This document shows, piece after piece, positions 1-5,929 of a stretch of 7,581 bases of DNA. Numbering within the stretch: the stretch's first letter is position 1; each line of letters opens with the position of its first letter. The notes beneath the pieces are model-generated. The model was not told the DNA's origin. It ran no database searches and saw only the letters and a program-made list of their open reading frames with translations. This DNA comes from Mucilaginibacter sp. (GTDB taxonomy: Bacteria > Bacteroidota > Bacteroidia > Sphingobacteriales > Sphingobacteriaceae): the NCBI GenBank assembly GCA_028288315.1, contig JAQBNY010000189.1, positions 1-7,581 on the forward strand. The letters run 5' to 3'. Made by a program: the position numbers and the translations under genes.

Positions 1-28
1 AGTAACAGTGCAATTATGATCAGCTTTT

Positions 29-1207
29 TCATTTTTCTAATTCTCTGGGTTCTCGTTTGCTACCTTCGTACAATTCGTATTCAAATAAGCGGCAATCTAA
101 CTTGCCATTATAAAATTCAATTCGGCGCGACGGACGCAAGCCTATTTTCTTGGCCAGGTCTGGGTTGCCGGTAAAAACATATCCCCTGTAGCCCAGGCAT
201 TGTTTTTTTAAATAATCGCCAATGCGCGCATAAGTTATTTCCAGTTTGGTATGCACGCCTAAACGTTCGCCATATTCGGGGTTAAACATTACAATGCCCG
301 GCTCGGCAGGCACTTCAGTATCTGCAAAATCACAAACGTAAAAATCTATTAAATGTTCTACACCGGCAGTATTTGCATTTTTACGGGCAATATCAACAGC
401 GTCTTCGGATATATCTGTAGCTATAATTTTAAAGTCGACAGCTTTTTTAGCTTTATCTTTTAGTTTACGGCGCTCAACAAAAAACACCTGCTCATCATAA
501 CCCATAATGTGCATAAAGCCATAGTTCATTCTAAACAAGCCCGGGTGTTTATCTGTAGCCAACAGTGCTGCCTCAATAGCAAGTGTGCCAGATCCGCACA
601 TGGGATTTATGAACGTACTGTTCCTGTCCCACTGGGTAGCCATTATGGTTGATGTTGCTAAAGCCTCAAGCATTGGAGCCTTACCCGGTATTTTACGGTA
701 GCTGTGCTTGGCCAGTGTTTCGCCCGATGTATCAATAAATATATCGGCTTTTTCATCCTGCCAGTAAAGGTGTATAACTGTTTTATTTGCATCGGCGCCA
801 GAGTTGGGCCTAATACCTTTCTGCGCTTTTATTCTGTCTACAATGGCATCTTTAACTTTAACATTTGCAAACAGCGGGGTTAATATATGCTCGTTATTTA
901 CGTTAGATGTTACCGAGAAGTATCCCGAAAAATCTATCAGTTGCTCCCATTCTATCTGTACCAGCTGGTCATAAAGCTCATTTGGGTTTTCGGCATCAAA
1001 ACTTTTTAACAAATAAAGCACCTGGCTTGCGCAGCGCAAATTAAGGTTTAACGCTATGGTATCGGTAACTGTACCTATCAATTCAACCCCGGTTTGGAAA
1101 ACGCGTGTTGGTTTAAAGCCCAGTGCTTCAACTTCCTGTTGCAGGTAAGGCGAAAGCCTTTTATTGCAGGTAATAATGATTTTACTCTCGGTGTGGAAAA
1201 CTTGCAT
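29..1207 (-). CDS. THUMP-domain class I SAM-dependent RNA methyltransferase (RlmL/YpsC type)
   Basis: Probable cytoplasmic methyltransferase that puts a methyl group on a guanine N2 of 23S rRNA, by family analogy with the N-terminal half of E. coli RlmL (m2G2445). The 392-residue protein has an N-terminal ferredoxin-like/THUMP RNA-binding region (about 10-155). The linker HSYRKIPGKAPM (168-179) is typical of the family. A Rossmann methyltransferase domain follows: motif I NPMCGSGTLAIEAA (201-214), an acidic SAM-ribose position in ATDIS (263-267), and motif IV NPEYGERLG (309-317). Motif IV is usually NPPYG; here the second proline is Glu. The protein is about the size of stand-alone YpsC-type enzymes and lacks the second methyltransferase domain of E. 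coli RlmL. The ATG at 1205-1207 fits the family N-terminus. There is no Shine-Dalgarno site, and only a one-mismatch TAnnTTTG lies upstream (1218-1225). It diverges from the DUF3127 gene across 83 bp. The family is secure; the exact target base is inferred. Confidence 0.93.
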   Translation of the reverse strand: MQVFHTESKIIITCNKRLSPYLQQEVEALGFKPTRVFQTGVELIGTVTDTIALNLNLRCASQVLYLLKSFDAENPNELYDQLVQIEWEQLIDFSGYFSVTSNVNNEHILTPLFANVKVKDAIVDRIKAQKGIRPNSGADANKTVIHLYWQDEKADIFIDTSGETLAKHSYRKIPGKAPMLEALATSTIMATQWDRNSTFINPMCGSGTLAIEAALLATDKHPGLFRMNYGFMHIMGYDEQVFFVERRKLKDKAKKAVDFKIIATDISEDAVDIARKNANTAGVEHLIDFYVCDFADTEVPAEPGIVMFNPEYGERLGVHTKLEITYARIGDYLKKQCLGYRGYVFTGNPDLAKKIGLRPSRRIEFYNGKLDCRLFEYELYEGSKREPRELEK

Positions 1208-1260
1208 AATATTTCTGCGAATTTATGAATTAAATACGCCCCATTTTAAATTGATACTAT

Positions 1261-1268
1261 TAACTTTA
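1261..1268 (+). promoter_or_regulatory. Weak -7-like element upstream of the DUF3127 gene
   Basis: TAACTTTA matches the Bacteroidota TAnnTTTG element except at the last base and lies 22 bp before the ATG. No TTG is found at the usual distance upstream, so this is only a possible promoter. The divergent methyltransferase gene shares the same 83-bp gap. Confidence 0.25.
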
Positions 1269-1290
1269 CATTTTAAATATTTCTGAAGTT

Positions 1291-1653
1291 ATGGAAGTTA
1301 AAGGTAAGGTATATGAAGTATCGGCAACACAACAGGTTACCGAGGCATTAAAAAAGAGAGAACTAATACTTGAATATATTGAGAACCCTCAGTATCCGGA
1401 GTATTTAAAGTTTGAAGCGATACAAGATCGTTGCAACCTGCTTGACAATGTTAAAGTTGGTGATGATATAGAGGTTTTCTTTAATTTAAGAGGTCGCCCA
1501 TGGACTGATAAAACAGGTAAAAAAACCTATTTTAACTCTCTGCAATTATGGAAAATTAATGCTTTAGGTGGTGCAGGTGCAGCTTCTGCTCCTGAATATG
1601 CAGCACCGGCTGATATTAGCTCAGCACCGGATGATGACGATTTGCCGTTTTAA
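1291..1653 (+). CDS. DUF3127 protein with SSB-like acidic C-terminal tip
   Basis: A 120-residue protein of the Bacteroidota-typical DUF3127 family, which has no assigned function that I know of. Residues 1-91 form a compact, beta-rich domain (MEVKGKVYEVS at the start, GDDIEVFFNLRGR at 57-69, YFNSLQLWKI at 80-89) whose pattern suggests an OB fold. A Gly/Ala/Ser/Pro-rich flexible linker (92-113) leads to the terminal DDDDLPF (114-120). That layout of OB-like domain, disordered linker and acidic tip ending in Pro-Phe matches single-stranded DNA binding protein (SSB), whose tip recruits repair and replication partners. A role with DNA or in docking to SSB partners is therefore an inference. The ATG at 1291 is the only sensible start. 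There is no Shine-Dalgarno site, and a weak TAACTTTA element (1261-1268) lies upstream. A strong terminator follows about 60 bp after the stop codon, so the gene appears monocistronic. Confidence 0.92.
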   Translation: MEVKGKVYEVSATQQVTEALKKRELILEYIENPQYPEYLKFEAIQDRCNLLDNVKVGDDIEVFFNLRGRPWTDKTGKKTYFNSLQLWKINALGGAGAASAPEYAAPADISSAPDDDDLPF

Positions 1654-1660
1654 TTGAGTT

Positions 1661-1700
1661 TTGCAGTTGCCAGTTGGTAGCTTGCAGGTAGCAATTTGCA
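1661..1700. repeat. Degenerate short-unit repeat after the DUF3127 gene
   Basis: This 40-bp tract is built from loosely repeated 6-8 bp words around TTGCAG, TTGCCAG and TTGGTAGC. GGTAGC occurs twice, exactly 11 bp apart (1676-1681 and 1687-1692). The tract lies just past the stop codon and before the terminator. It resembles the short-word intergenic repeats I associate with Sphingobacteriaceae genomes, but that is from memory. No coding potential is seen. Confidence 0.4.
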
Positions 1701-1715
1701 AAATAAAATATAAAA

Positions 1716-1755
1716 GAAAGGCCTTTTCATTTACTGAAAGGCCTTTCGATTTTTT
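1716..1755. terminator. Rho-independent terminator, probably bidirectional
   Basis: The left arm (1716-1729, GAAAGGCCTTTTCA) pairs with the right arm (1735-1747, TGAAAGGCCTTTC) with a single bulged T and a 5-nt loop. On the plus strand a T run follows (GATTTTTT, to 1755), ending the DUF3127 transcript. On the minus strand the same stem is followed by a broken T-rich tail (CTTTTATATTTTATTTT), so it can also end the convergent transcript of the secreted-protein gene, leaving a 3' tail of roughly 90 nt. Confidence 0.85.
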
Positions 1756-1808
1756 AGGGAAATGCTATACTATCCGGAGCTCTGCAAACAGTCCTCTGCA
1801 ACCCCAAA

Positions 1809-2720
1809 TTAATCTTCCTTAACTATTTTCTTTGTTACAAAAGCTGCGCCTTGTTTAACACTCAGGTAATAGATACCATTAAGCGGCAGGCTTATTTTTT
1901 TACTGAAACTACCCGCAACTGCTTTATCGGTGAGTAATACTTTTCCCTGGCTATCGGCTAGTTTAACATCAGCCGTTGCTTTACCAGGCAGATTAAAGCT
2001 TATCAACACCTTTCCTGTAGAAAATTCCGGACTAAGGTTAAGGTCGTTTAGGCTTAAGTAATTTTTATTAGTTCCGCCCATTGCTTTTGCTTTATCGTCC
2101 ATAGCATCAGTTACCCTAAAACTAATGTGAGTGCTTATTCCATCATTATCAGTATTCACATAGTCGAAATTTTGTGTGTTACGATTATTGAACCTCATCC
2201 TCATTGGGCGTGTGTTTGGCCCTGCAAACCTAAAGTCCCTGTTCATTTCAACTTTAATGGGTTGTTCATTATCAAGTTCGTAGTCAAATGCAAAAGAGGT
2301 ATCAATTTTCTTTAACTTGTTTAATTTAAAATTGAACTTTTTATTTGAGCTATCGCCGGGGTTCATTTCAAAAATTTCAGGAGTAATTTGTTCGCCTTTT
2401 GTAACTCTTCTTTCAACAATTACATTTGTTTTTCCATTGCGCCTATTATTTCTTTTAATGGTGATATTGCTTTGCGCATCGCCATTTGTTTCTATTTCAA
2501 ATGTGCCGTGCATGTTATCCAATTCGGCCAGAGCATCCTTTCGCTCCTGTTCAGTAAGTTTTTTAATATTTTTTCCGTTAACTGTAGTATCGCCGTTCAC
2601 TATTTTTATTTCAAAATCTTTTTGCGTTTGGGCCATTACTAAAAGTGGCAATCCTAATATAGCCATTACACTAATAGAAAAGATCACTTCAAGGCTGGGT
2701 TTTAATAAAAGCTTTTTCAT
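1809..2720 (-). CDS. Secreted protein with probable T9SS type A C-terminal sorting domain
   Basis: A 303-residue exported protein whose main body I do not recognise. Residues 1-30 form a signal peptide: basic MKKLLLK, a hydrophobic core, and a likely cut after LLVMA-30 before QTQKD. Residues 34-220 are polar and rich in Asn, Asp, Lys and Arg, with the stretch LTEQERKDALAELDNM (55-70) probably helical; no enzyme motif is visible. Residues 222-301 look like a T9SS type A sorting domain: SPEFSTGKVLISFNLP (230-245), ADVKLADSQGKVLLTD (250-265), NGIYYLSVKQG (281-291), and the basic end VTKKIVKED. The usual NP at the start of that domain is missing (SPEF instead), so the call is probable rather than certain. 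It would be carried across the outer membrane and released or anchored at the surface. It is transcribed away from the histidine kinase gene across a 138-bp shared gap, with a good promoter at 2749-2775. Confidence 0.85.
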   Translation of the reverse strand: MKKLLLKPSLEVIFSISVMAILGLPLLVMAQTQKDFEIKIVNGDTTVNGKNIKKLTEQERKDALAELDNMHGTFEIETNGDAQSNITIKRNNRRNGKTNVIVERRVTKGEQITPEIFEMNPGDSSNKKFNFKLNKLKKIDTSFAFDYELDNEQPIKVEMNRDFRFAGPNTRPMRMRFNNRNTQNFDYVNTDNDGISTHISFRVTDAMDDKAKAMGGTNKNYLSLNDLNLSPEFSTGKVLISFNLPGKATADVKLADSQGKVLLTDKAVAGSFSKKISLPLNGIYYLSVKQGAAFVTKKIVKED

Positions 2721-2748
2721 TTTTTATGATAATTTAAGTTTACAGTAT

Positions 2749-2775
2749 CAAATTTAGCAAATGGTTATTAATCAA
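2749..2775 (-). promoter_or_regulatory. Candidate Bacteroidota promoter for the secreted-protein gene
   Basis: Read on the minus strand, TTG (2775-2773) is followed 16 bp later by TAAATTTG (2756-2749), a perfect match to the TAnnTTTG -7 element. The spacer is slightly shorter than usual. Transcription would begin near 2742, giving a leader of about 20 nt before the ATG at 2720. Confidence 0.5.
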
Positions 2776-2777
2776 GT

Positions 2778-2817
2778 TGTTAAATACTGCTTTCAAAATT
2801 GTTAAAATATGTTAAAT
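2778..2817 (+). promoter_or_regulatory. Candidate operator: three TGTTAAAW direct repeats
   Basis: TGTTAAAT (2778-2785), TGTTAAAA (2800-2807) and TGTTAAAT (2810-2817) lie in the same orientation with start-to-start steps of 22 and 10 bp, about two and one helical turns. OmpR-family regulators usually bind direct repeats about one turn apart, and the gene for such a regulator is in this operon. The repeats lie upstream of both divergent promoters, as expected for an activator. The DNA is AT-rich, so chance is possible. Confidence 0.33.
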
Positions 2818-2843
2818 GCAGGGACAATAAGTTTAAATTAAAA

Positions 2844-2851
2844 TATTTTTG
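2844..2851 (+). promoter_or_regulatory. -7 element of the kinase gene, giving a leaderless or near-leaderless mRNA
   Basis: TATTTTTG matches TAnnTTTG exactly and ends 7 bp before the kinase ATG (2859). If used, transcription would start at or within a few bases of the start codon. No clear TTG is seen about 20 bp upstream, so the promoter may depend on an activator. The ten bases TATTTTTGTG recur just before the ABC exporter ATG at 7118. Confidence 0.45.
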
Positions 2852-2858
2852 TGGTTGC

Positions 2859-4676
2859 ATGAAGAAAAGAAATATCGGCATATTAATTGGCTTAATGGGC
2901 TTTGCGCTTTTGGGCGTAGTGGTTATGCAATTATATTTTTTGCGCCAGTCATATTTAATGCAGTCTGATTTGTTTAGCAACACAGTTAACGAGGCACTAA
3001 ATACCGTTGTAACAAAAGTAACCAAGCAGGATGCCATTAACTTTTTAAATGCCAAATCAAAAAAAATCACATTACAGAGCAATGGTAATATCGATAGAAA
3101 ACCGCGGATAAGCATTAATGGTACTACTACCAGTTTTGACGATTCGATAATTTCAAAAAAACGCCAAACCAAACGTGCGCACAAACTGGCCATATTACGC
3201 GATAGCTTAAAGCGTATGATATTGCATAAGAAGCTTGATGATGAAGAGGCTGCTTTAGCAAAAACAGGCTCACTTAATTTGCGCATACGGATAGAGGAGT
3301 CTGTTGATGAATTTGGCGATGTACATGGCCGTTTTATTCCGGAGATTGTGAAAACAGCCCCACTGCCTGTAAAAAAGAAGTTAACAAAGTACGACACTAT
3401 CAGATATACTTATATCGATCCGCAGTTTGGCAAGCAGCTGATATCTGAAATAAATATTAACCCTGCCTGGCAAGAACATCAAATAAAACTGCAGAAAGAG
3501 CGGCAACTTAAGCAGATCAAAAAAATACTTGAGGTTGATTCTTTACAGAATGTTCCACAGGATAAAAAGAAATCAAGCGTATTAGAGAACCTTGCTATTG
3601 AATACGGTAAAACAAGCGAACCGCTAAAGAAACGTTTGAACAGCTACTGGATAGATTCGTTGCTTCGGTTCGAGCTGCATAACCGGGGAATAATTTCGCC
3701 CTTTAGCTACGAAATATCCACCGCTAACAGCGATTCGTTAATATTTTCAAGCGCAATGGATATGAGTGGCCGCAAACCGGAGTTTATTGCTGCGAATACT
3801 TACCAAAAAGCCATTTTTAATAACGAGCTTATTAATGATCCCGGTATTATCAAGATATCGTTCCCGCAAAAGAGTTCATTTATATTAGGCAACATGACTG
3901 CTACTATAGGTACTACCGGCGGTTTATTGTTTGTACTGATATTTTGCTTTGGGTACACCATATTTTCTATCCTGAAGCAAAAAAAGATTTCTGAAATGAA
4001 GATTGACTTCATCAACAACATGACTCATGAGTTTAAAACTCCTGTATCAACCATTATGATAGCCAGCGAGGCTTTAAAAGACAAAGAAATTGCCGAAGAT
4101 ACAGCTCGCGTTGCACGCCTGGCCAATGTTATTTATGAAGAGAACGTTCGCTTAGGTAGCCATATTGAACGAGTGCTGAATATTGCCCGTATAGAGAAAG
4201 ACGACTTTAAATTGGACAAAAAGCCGGTTGATGTAAACGAAATGATTACCATTGTGCTGGATAGTATGGACCTAAAGCTGCAGAAGTGTAACGCGGTTAC
4301 CACGCTGTATTTAGATGCGGAGCATTCGGTAATAATTGGGGATGAGCTGCATTTTAGCAACGTATTATACAACCTTATTGACAACGCCATAAAGTATAGT
4401 AATGATGCGCCCGATATTACCATTAGCACAATAAACAGGAACGGGCACGTTAGTATTAAAGTAGCCGATAAAGGTATAGGTATGAACCGCGACCAGCAGG
4501 CTAAAATATTTGAGCAGTTTTACCGCATACCTACCGGTAACTTGCATGATGTTAAGGGGTTTGGTTTAGGCCTAAGCTATGTAAATACTATTGTGAAGCG
4601 TTTAGACGGCGCCATTAGCGTAAGATCTGAGAAGGAAAAAGGATCGGAATTTGAATTGAAATTTCCTATTGCATAA
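2859..4676 (+). CDS. Membrane sensor histidine kinase (RprX-like)
   Basis: Inner-membrane sensor kinase that would autophosphorylate on His and pass phosphate to the response regulator encoded next. I chose the ATG at 2859 (605 residues). A TTG at 2799 is in frame, but it would add a polar 20-residue leader before a normal MKKRN-plus-helix start. Transmembrane segment 1 is at about 5-28 and segment 2 at about 349-372, enclosing an extracytoplasmic domain of about 320 residues. That domain is unusually basic and partly helical (KKRQTKRAHKLAILRDSLKR at 120-139) and matches no sensor fold I know. The cytoplasmic part has every kinase box: H-box FINNMTHEFKTP with His390, N-box NLIDNAIKYS (505-514), D-box DKGIGM (537-542), F-box IFEQFYRI (550-557) and G-box GFGLGLS (567-573). 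No HAMP domain is evident. The kinase core resembles Bacteroides RprX, a similarity recalled rather than computed. Confidence 0.95.
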   Translation: MKKRNIGILIGLMGFALLGVVVMQLYFLRQSYLMQSDLFSNTVNEALNTVVTKVTKQDAINFLNAKSKKITLQSNGNIDRKPRISINGTTTSFDDSIISKKRQTKRAHKLAILRDSLKRMILHKKLDDEEAALAKTGSLNLRIRIEESVDEFGDVHGRFIPEIVKTAPLPVKKKLTKYDTIRYTYIDPQFGKQLISEININPAWQEHQIKLQKERQLKQIKKILEVDSLQNVPQDKKKSSVLENLAIEYGKTSEPLKKRLNSYWIDSLLRFELHNRGIISPFSYEISTANSDSLIFSSAMDMSGRKPEFIAANTYQKAIFNNELINDPGIIKISFPQKSSFILGNMTATIGTTGGLLFVLIFCFGYTIFSILKQKKISEMKIDFINNMTHEFKTPVSTIMIASEALKDKEIAEDTARVARLANVIYEENVRLGSHIERVLNIARIEKDDFKLDKKPVDVNEMITIVLDSMDLKLQKCNAVTTLYLDAEHSVIIGDELHFSNVLYNLIDNAIKYSNDAPDITISTINRNGHVSIKVADKGIGMNRDQQAKIFEQFYRIPTGNLHDVKGFGLGLSYVNTIVKRLDGAISVRSEKEKGSEFELKFPIA

Positions 4677-4678
4677 AA

Positions 4679-4767
4679 AGTCCGGAAGTCCGAGTGTCGG
4701 AAAGTCCGGTGGATGAATTATATATACAAAACAATCTTACGGACTTTCGGTCTTCCGACTTCCAGAC
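4679..4767. repeat. Imperfect inverted repeat filling the kinase-regulator gap
   Basis: The left arm (4679-4708) and right arm (4740-4767) are complementary over about 28-30 bp with a few mismatches and one gap. Each arm is itself made of repeated words such as GGAAGTCCG and GAAAGTCCGG. The 31-bp centre is AT-rich (ATTATATATAC). In RNA this would form one long hairpin, starting 3 bp after the kinase stop codon and ending 9 bp before the regulator ATG. No T run follows, so it is not a classical terminator. The form suggests a mobile or amplified intergenic repeat, which copy counting in the genome would test. Confidence 0.85.
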
Positions 4768-4776
4768 AAATAAATC

Positions 4777-5478
4777 ATGAAGAAAATACTACTTGTTGAA
4801 GATGACCCGAACCTTGGCTTGCTGCTACAGGATTACCTGCAATTAAAAGGCAAGTTTGATGTGGTTTTATGCAAAGATGGCGAGGAAGGCCTACGTGCTT
4901 TTACCAAACAAACATATGACCTATTGATACTTGATGTAATGATGCCTAAAAAGGATGGTTTTACATTAGGTAAAGACATAAGAAAGATAAACCCACGGGT
5001 GCCTATCATCTTCGCTACTGCAAAAGCAATGATAGAAGATAAAACTCAGGCTTTTAACTTAGGAGGCGACGATTATATCACCAAGCCATTCCGTATTGAA
5101 GAGTTACTGCTACGCATAAACGCATTATTAAAAAGAATAGATAACCCCGAGAAGAAAGGCGACGATAACCCTTCGCAATTTAAGCTGGGCAGCTATAACT
5201 TTGATTACACCTCACAAATAATAAGTCAGGGCACTGTTCTTCAAAAGCTATCAACCAAAGAAGCTGAACTGCTGCGTTTGCTGTGCCTGAAAAAAAACGA
5301 GGTGCTTACCCGCGAAGAAGCCCTTTTAAACATTTGGCATGATGATAATTACTTTAATGGCCGCAGCATGGATGTTTTTTTAAGTAAAATACGCAAGTAC
5401 TTAAAAGATGACCCATCTGTTGAGATCATTAATGTGCATGGCAGGGGGTATAAGCTACTAATTAATCAACAGCTTTAG
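4777..5478 (+). CDS. OmpR-family response regulator (RprY-like)
   Basis: Cytoplasmic DNA-binding regulator, the expected partner of the upstream kinase. The receiver domain (about 2-118) has the acidic pair in LLVEDD (Glu8, Asp9, Asp10), the phosphorylated Asp53 in LILDVMMPKKDG, the switch Thr81 in IIFATAK, and Lys103 in the ITKPF loop. A winged-helix domain (about 133-230) follows, with LSTKEAELLRLLC (158-170), recognition helix RSMDVFLSKIRKYL (196-209) and the wing HGRGYKLL (221-228). All key residues are present and 233 residues is the normal length. The receiver, especially the MMPKKDGFTLGKDIR and DDYITKPF segments, recalls RprY of Bacteroides and Porphyromonas. It lies 100 bp after the kinase, on the same strand, across an inverted repeat but no terminator, so co-transcription is likely. 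The ATG at 4777 has no Shine-Dalgarno site. Confidence 0.95.
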   Translation: MKKILLVEDDPNLGLLLQDYLQLKGKFDVVLCKDGEEGLRAFTKQTYDLLILDVMMPKKDGFTLGKDIRKINPRVPIIFATAKAMIEDKTQAFNLGGDDYITKPFRIEELLLRINALLKRIDNPEKKGDDNPSQFKLGSYNFDYTSQIISQGTVLQKLSTKEAELLRLLCLKKNEVLTREEALLNIWHDDNYFNGRSMDVFLSKIRKYLKDDPSVEIINVHGRGYKLLINQQL

Positions 5479-5493
5479 CTATTGGCAACTAAG

Positions 5494-5509
5494 GCGGCAT
5501 GTTAGCCGC
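5494..5509. terminator. Weak hairpin after the response regulator gene
   Basis: GCGGC (5494-5498) pairs with GCCGC (5505-5509) around a 6-nt loop, in the 38-bp gap between two convergent genes. No T run follows on either strand, so it is at best a weak or factor-dependent terminator. Confidence 0.3.
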
Positions 5510-5516
5510 AATTATA

Positions 5517-5765
5517 TCATGAAGCACTATCATTTCCTCCAAGTTTAACAAGCTTGTTATAAACTCCTAATAATAAGAATGGTGCTGCCCATTGCCCAAC
5601 AAACAATGCAGTGTGTTTCTTTCCCATAATTTTTAAAGTGAGAGAAACTCCCATTGAAGCTACTGCAGCCCATAAGAAAACATCTGATGGTAACTTTGCG
5701 GTTTGGTTTTCAATAGCTTTGGCAACTTTGCCTTCGCTATGCGGTTGATTTTGTTCTTTTGCCAT
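5517..5765 (-). CDS. Small two-helix membrane protein of unknown function
   Basis: An 82-residue protein I cannot assign to a characterised family. The first 27 residues are polar and probably cytoplasmic (MAKEQNQPHSEGKVAKAI). Two hydrophobic segments follow, about 28-47 (VFLWAAVASMGVSLTLKIMG) and 53-71 (ALFVGQWAAPFLLLGVYNK), joined by the tight basic turn GKKHT. The tail is short and polar (KLVKLGGNDSAS). The GQWAAPFLLLGVYNKLVK segment seems familiar from hypothetical proteins of other Sphingobacteriaceae, which supports a real gene, but that is memory rather than a search. It converges on the response regulator gene, with 38 bp between the stops, and diverges from the outer-membrane protein gene across 164 bp. 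No strong promoter or Shine-Dalgarno site is seen before the ATG at 5763-5765. Confidence 0.8.
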   Translation of the reverse strand: MAKEQNQPHSEGKVAKAIENQTAKLPSDVFLWAAVASMGVSLTLKIMGKKHTALFVGQWAAPFLLLGVYNKLVKLGGNDSAS

Positions 5766-5929
5766 AAAATTTTAATCTTGTTTTCAATTAGCAACAGCAG
5801 CAGAAGTAAAATGTTGTAATTTTTATTTAATTTAATTTCGTAATTATTACAATAATTAACATTAGATAAATGTATTGGCATGGTGATTGATTGAATTTGA
5901 AAAAATAACTCACATCAAAAAAAACCACT

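Noticed and set aside
1780..1801. Direct repeat CTCTGCAA (1780-1787 and 1794-1801)
   Set aside because: Only 8 bp and two copies; no function suggested by position and easily due to chance.
2127..2757. Three plus-strand open frames opposite the secreted-protein gene
   Set aside because: They lie antisense to a gene with a clear signal peptide and sorting domain; the products are Phe/Ser/Cys-rich in the way of reverse-strand shadows.
2799..2858. TTG at 2799 as the start of the kinase
   Set aside because: It would put 20 polar residues before a normal MKKRN-plus-helix start, and the TATTTTTG element lies downstream of it.
2780..3397. Open frame of 205 codons on the minus strand over the kinase 5' half
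   Set aside because: Antisense to a clear kinase gene; the product is Ser/Cys/Phe-rich with no recognisable domain, and it would cover the divergent promoter region.
4679..4767. Intrinsic terminator between kinase and regulator
   Set aside because: The hairpin is long but is not followed by a T run, and the two genes are expected to work together, so it is listed as a repeat.
4679..4767. CRISPR-like array or IS end
   Set aside because: Only one inverted pair with internal word repeats; there are no regularly spaced identical repeats, no transposase and no target-site duplication that I can see.
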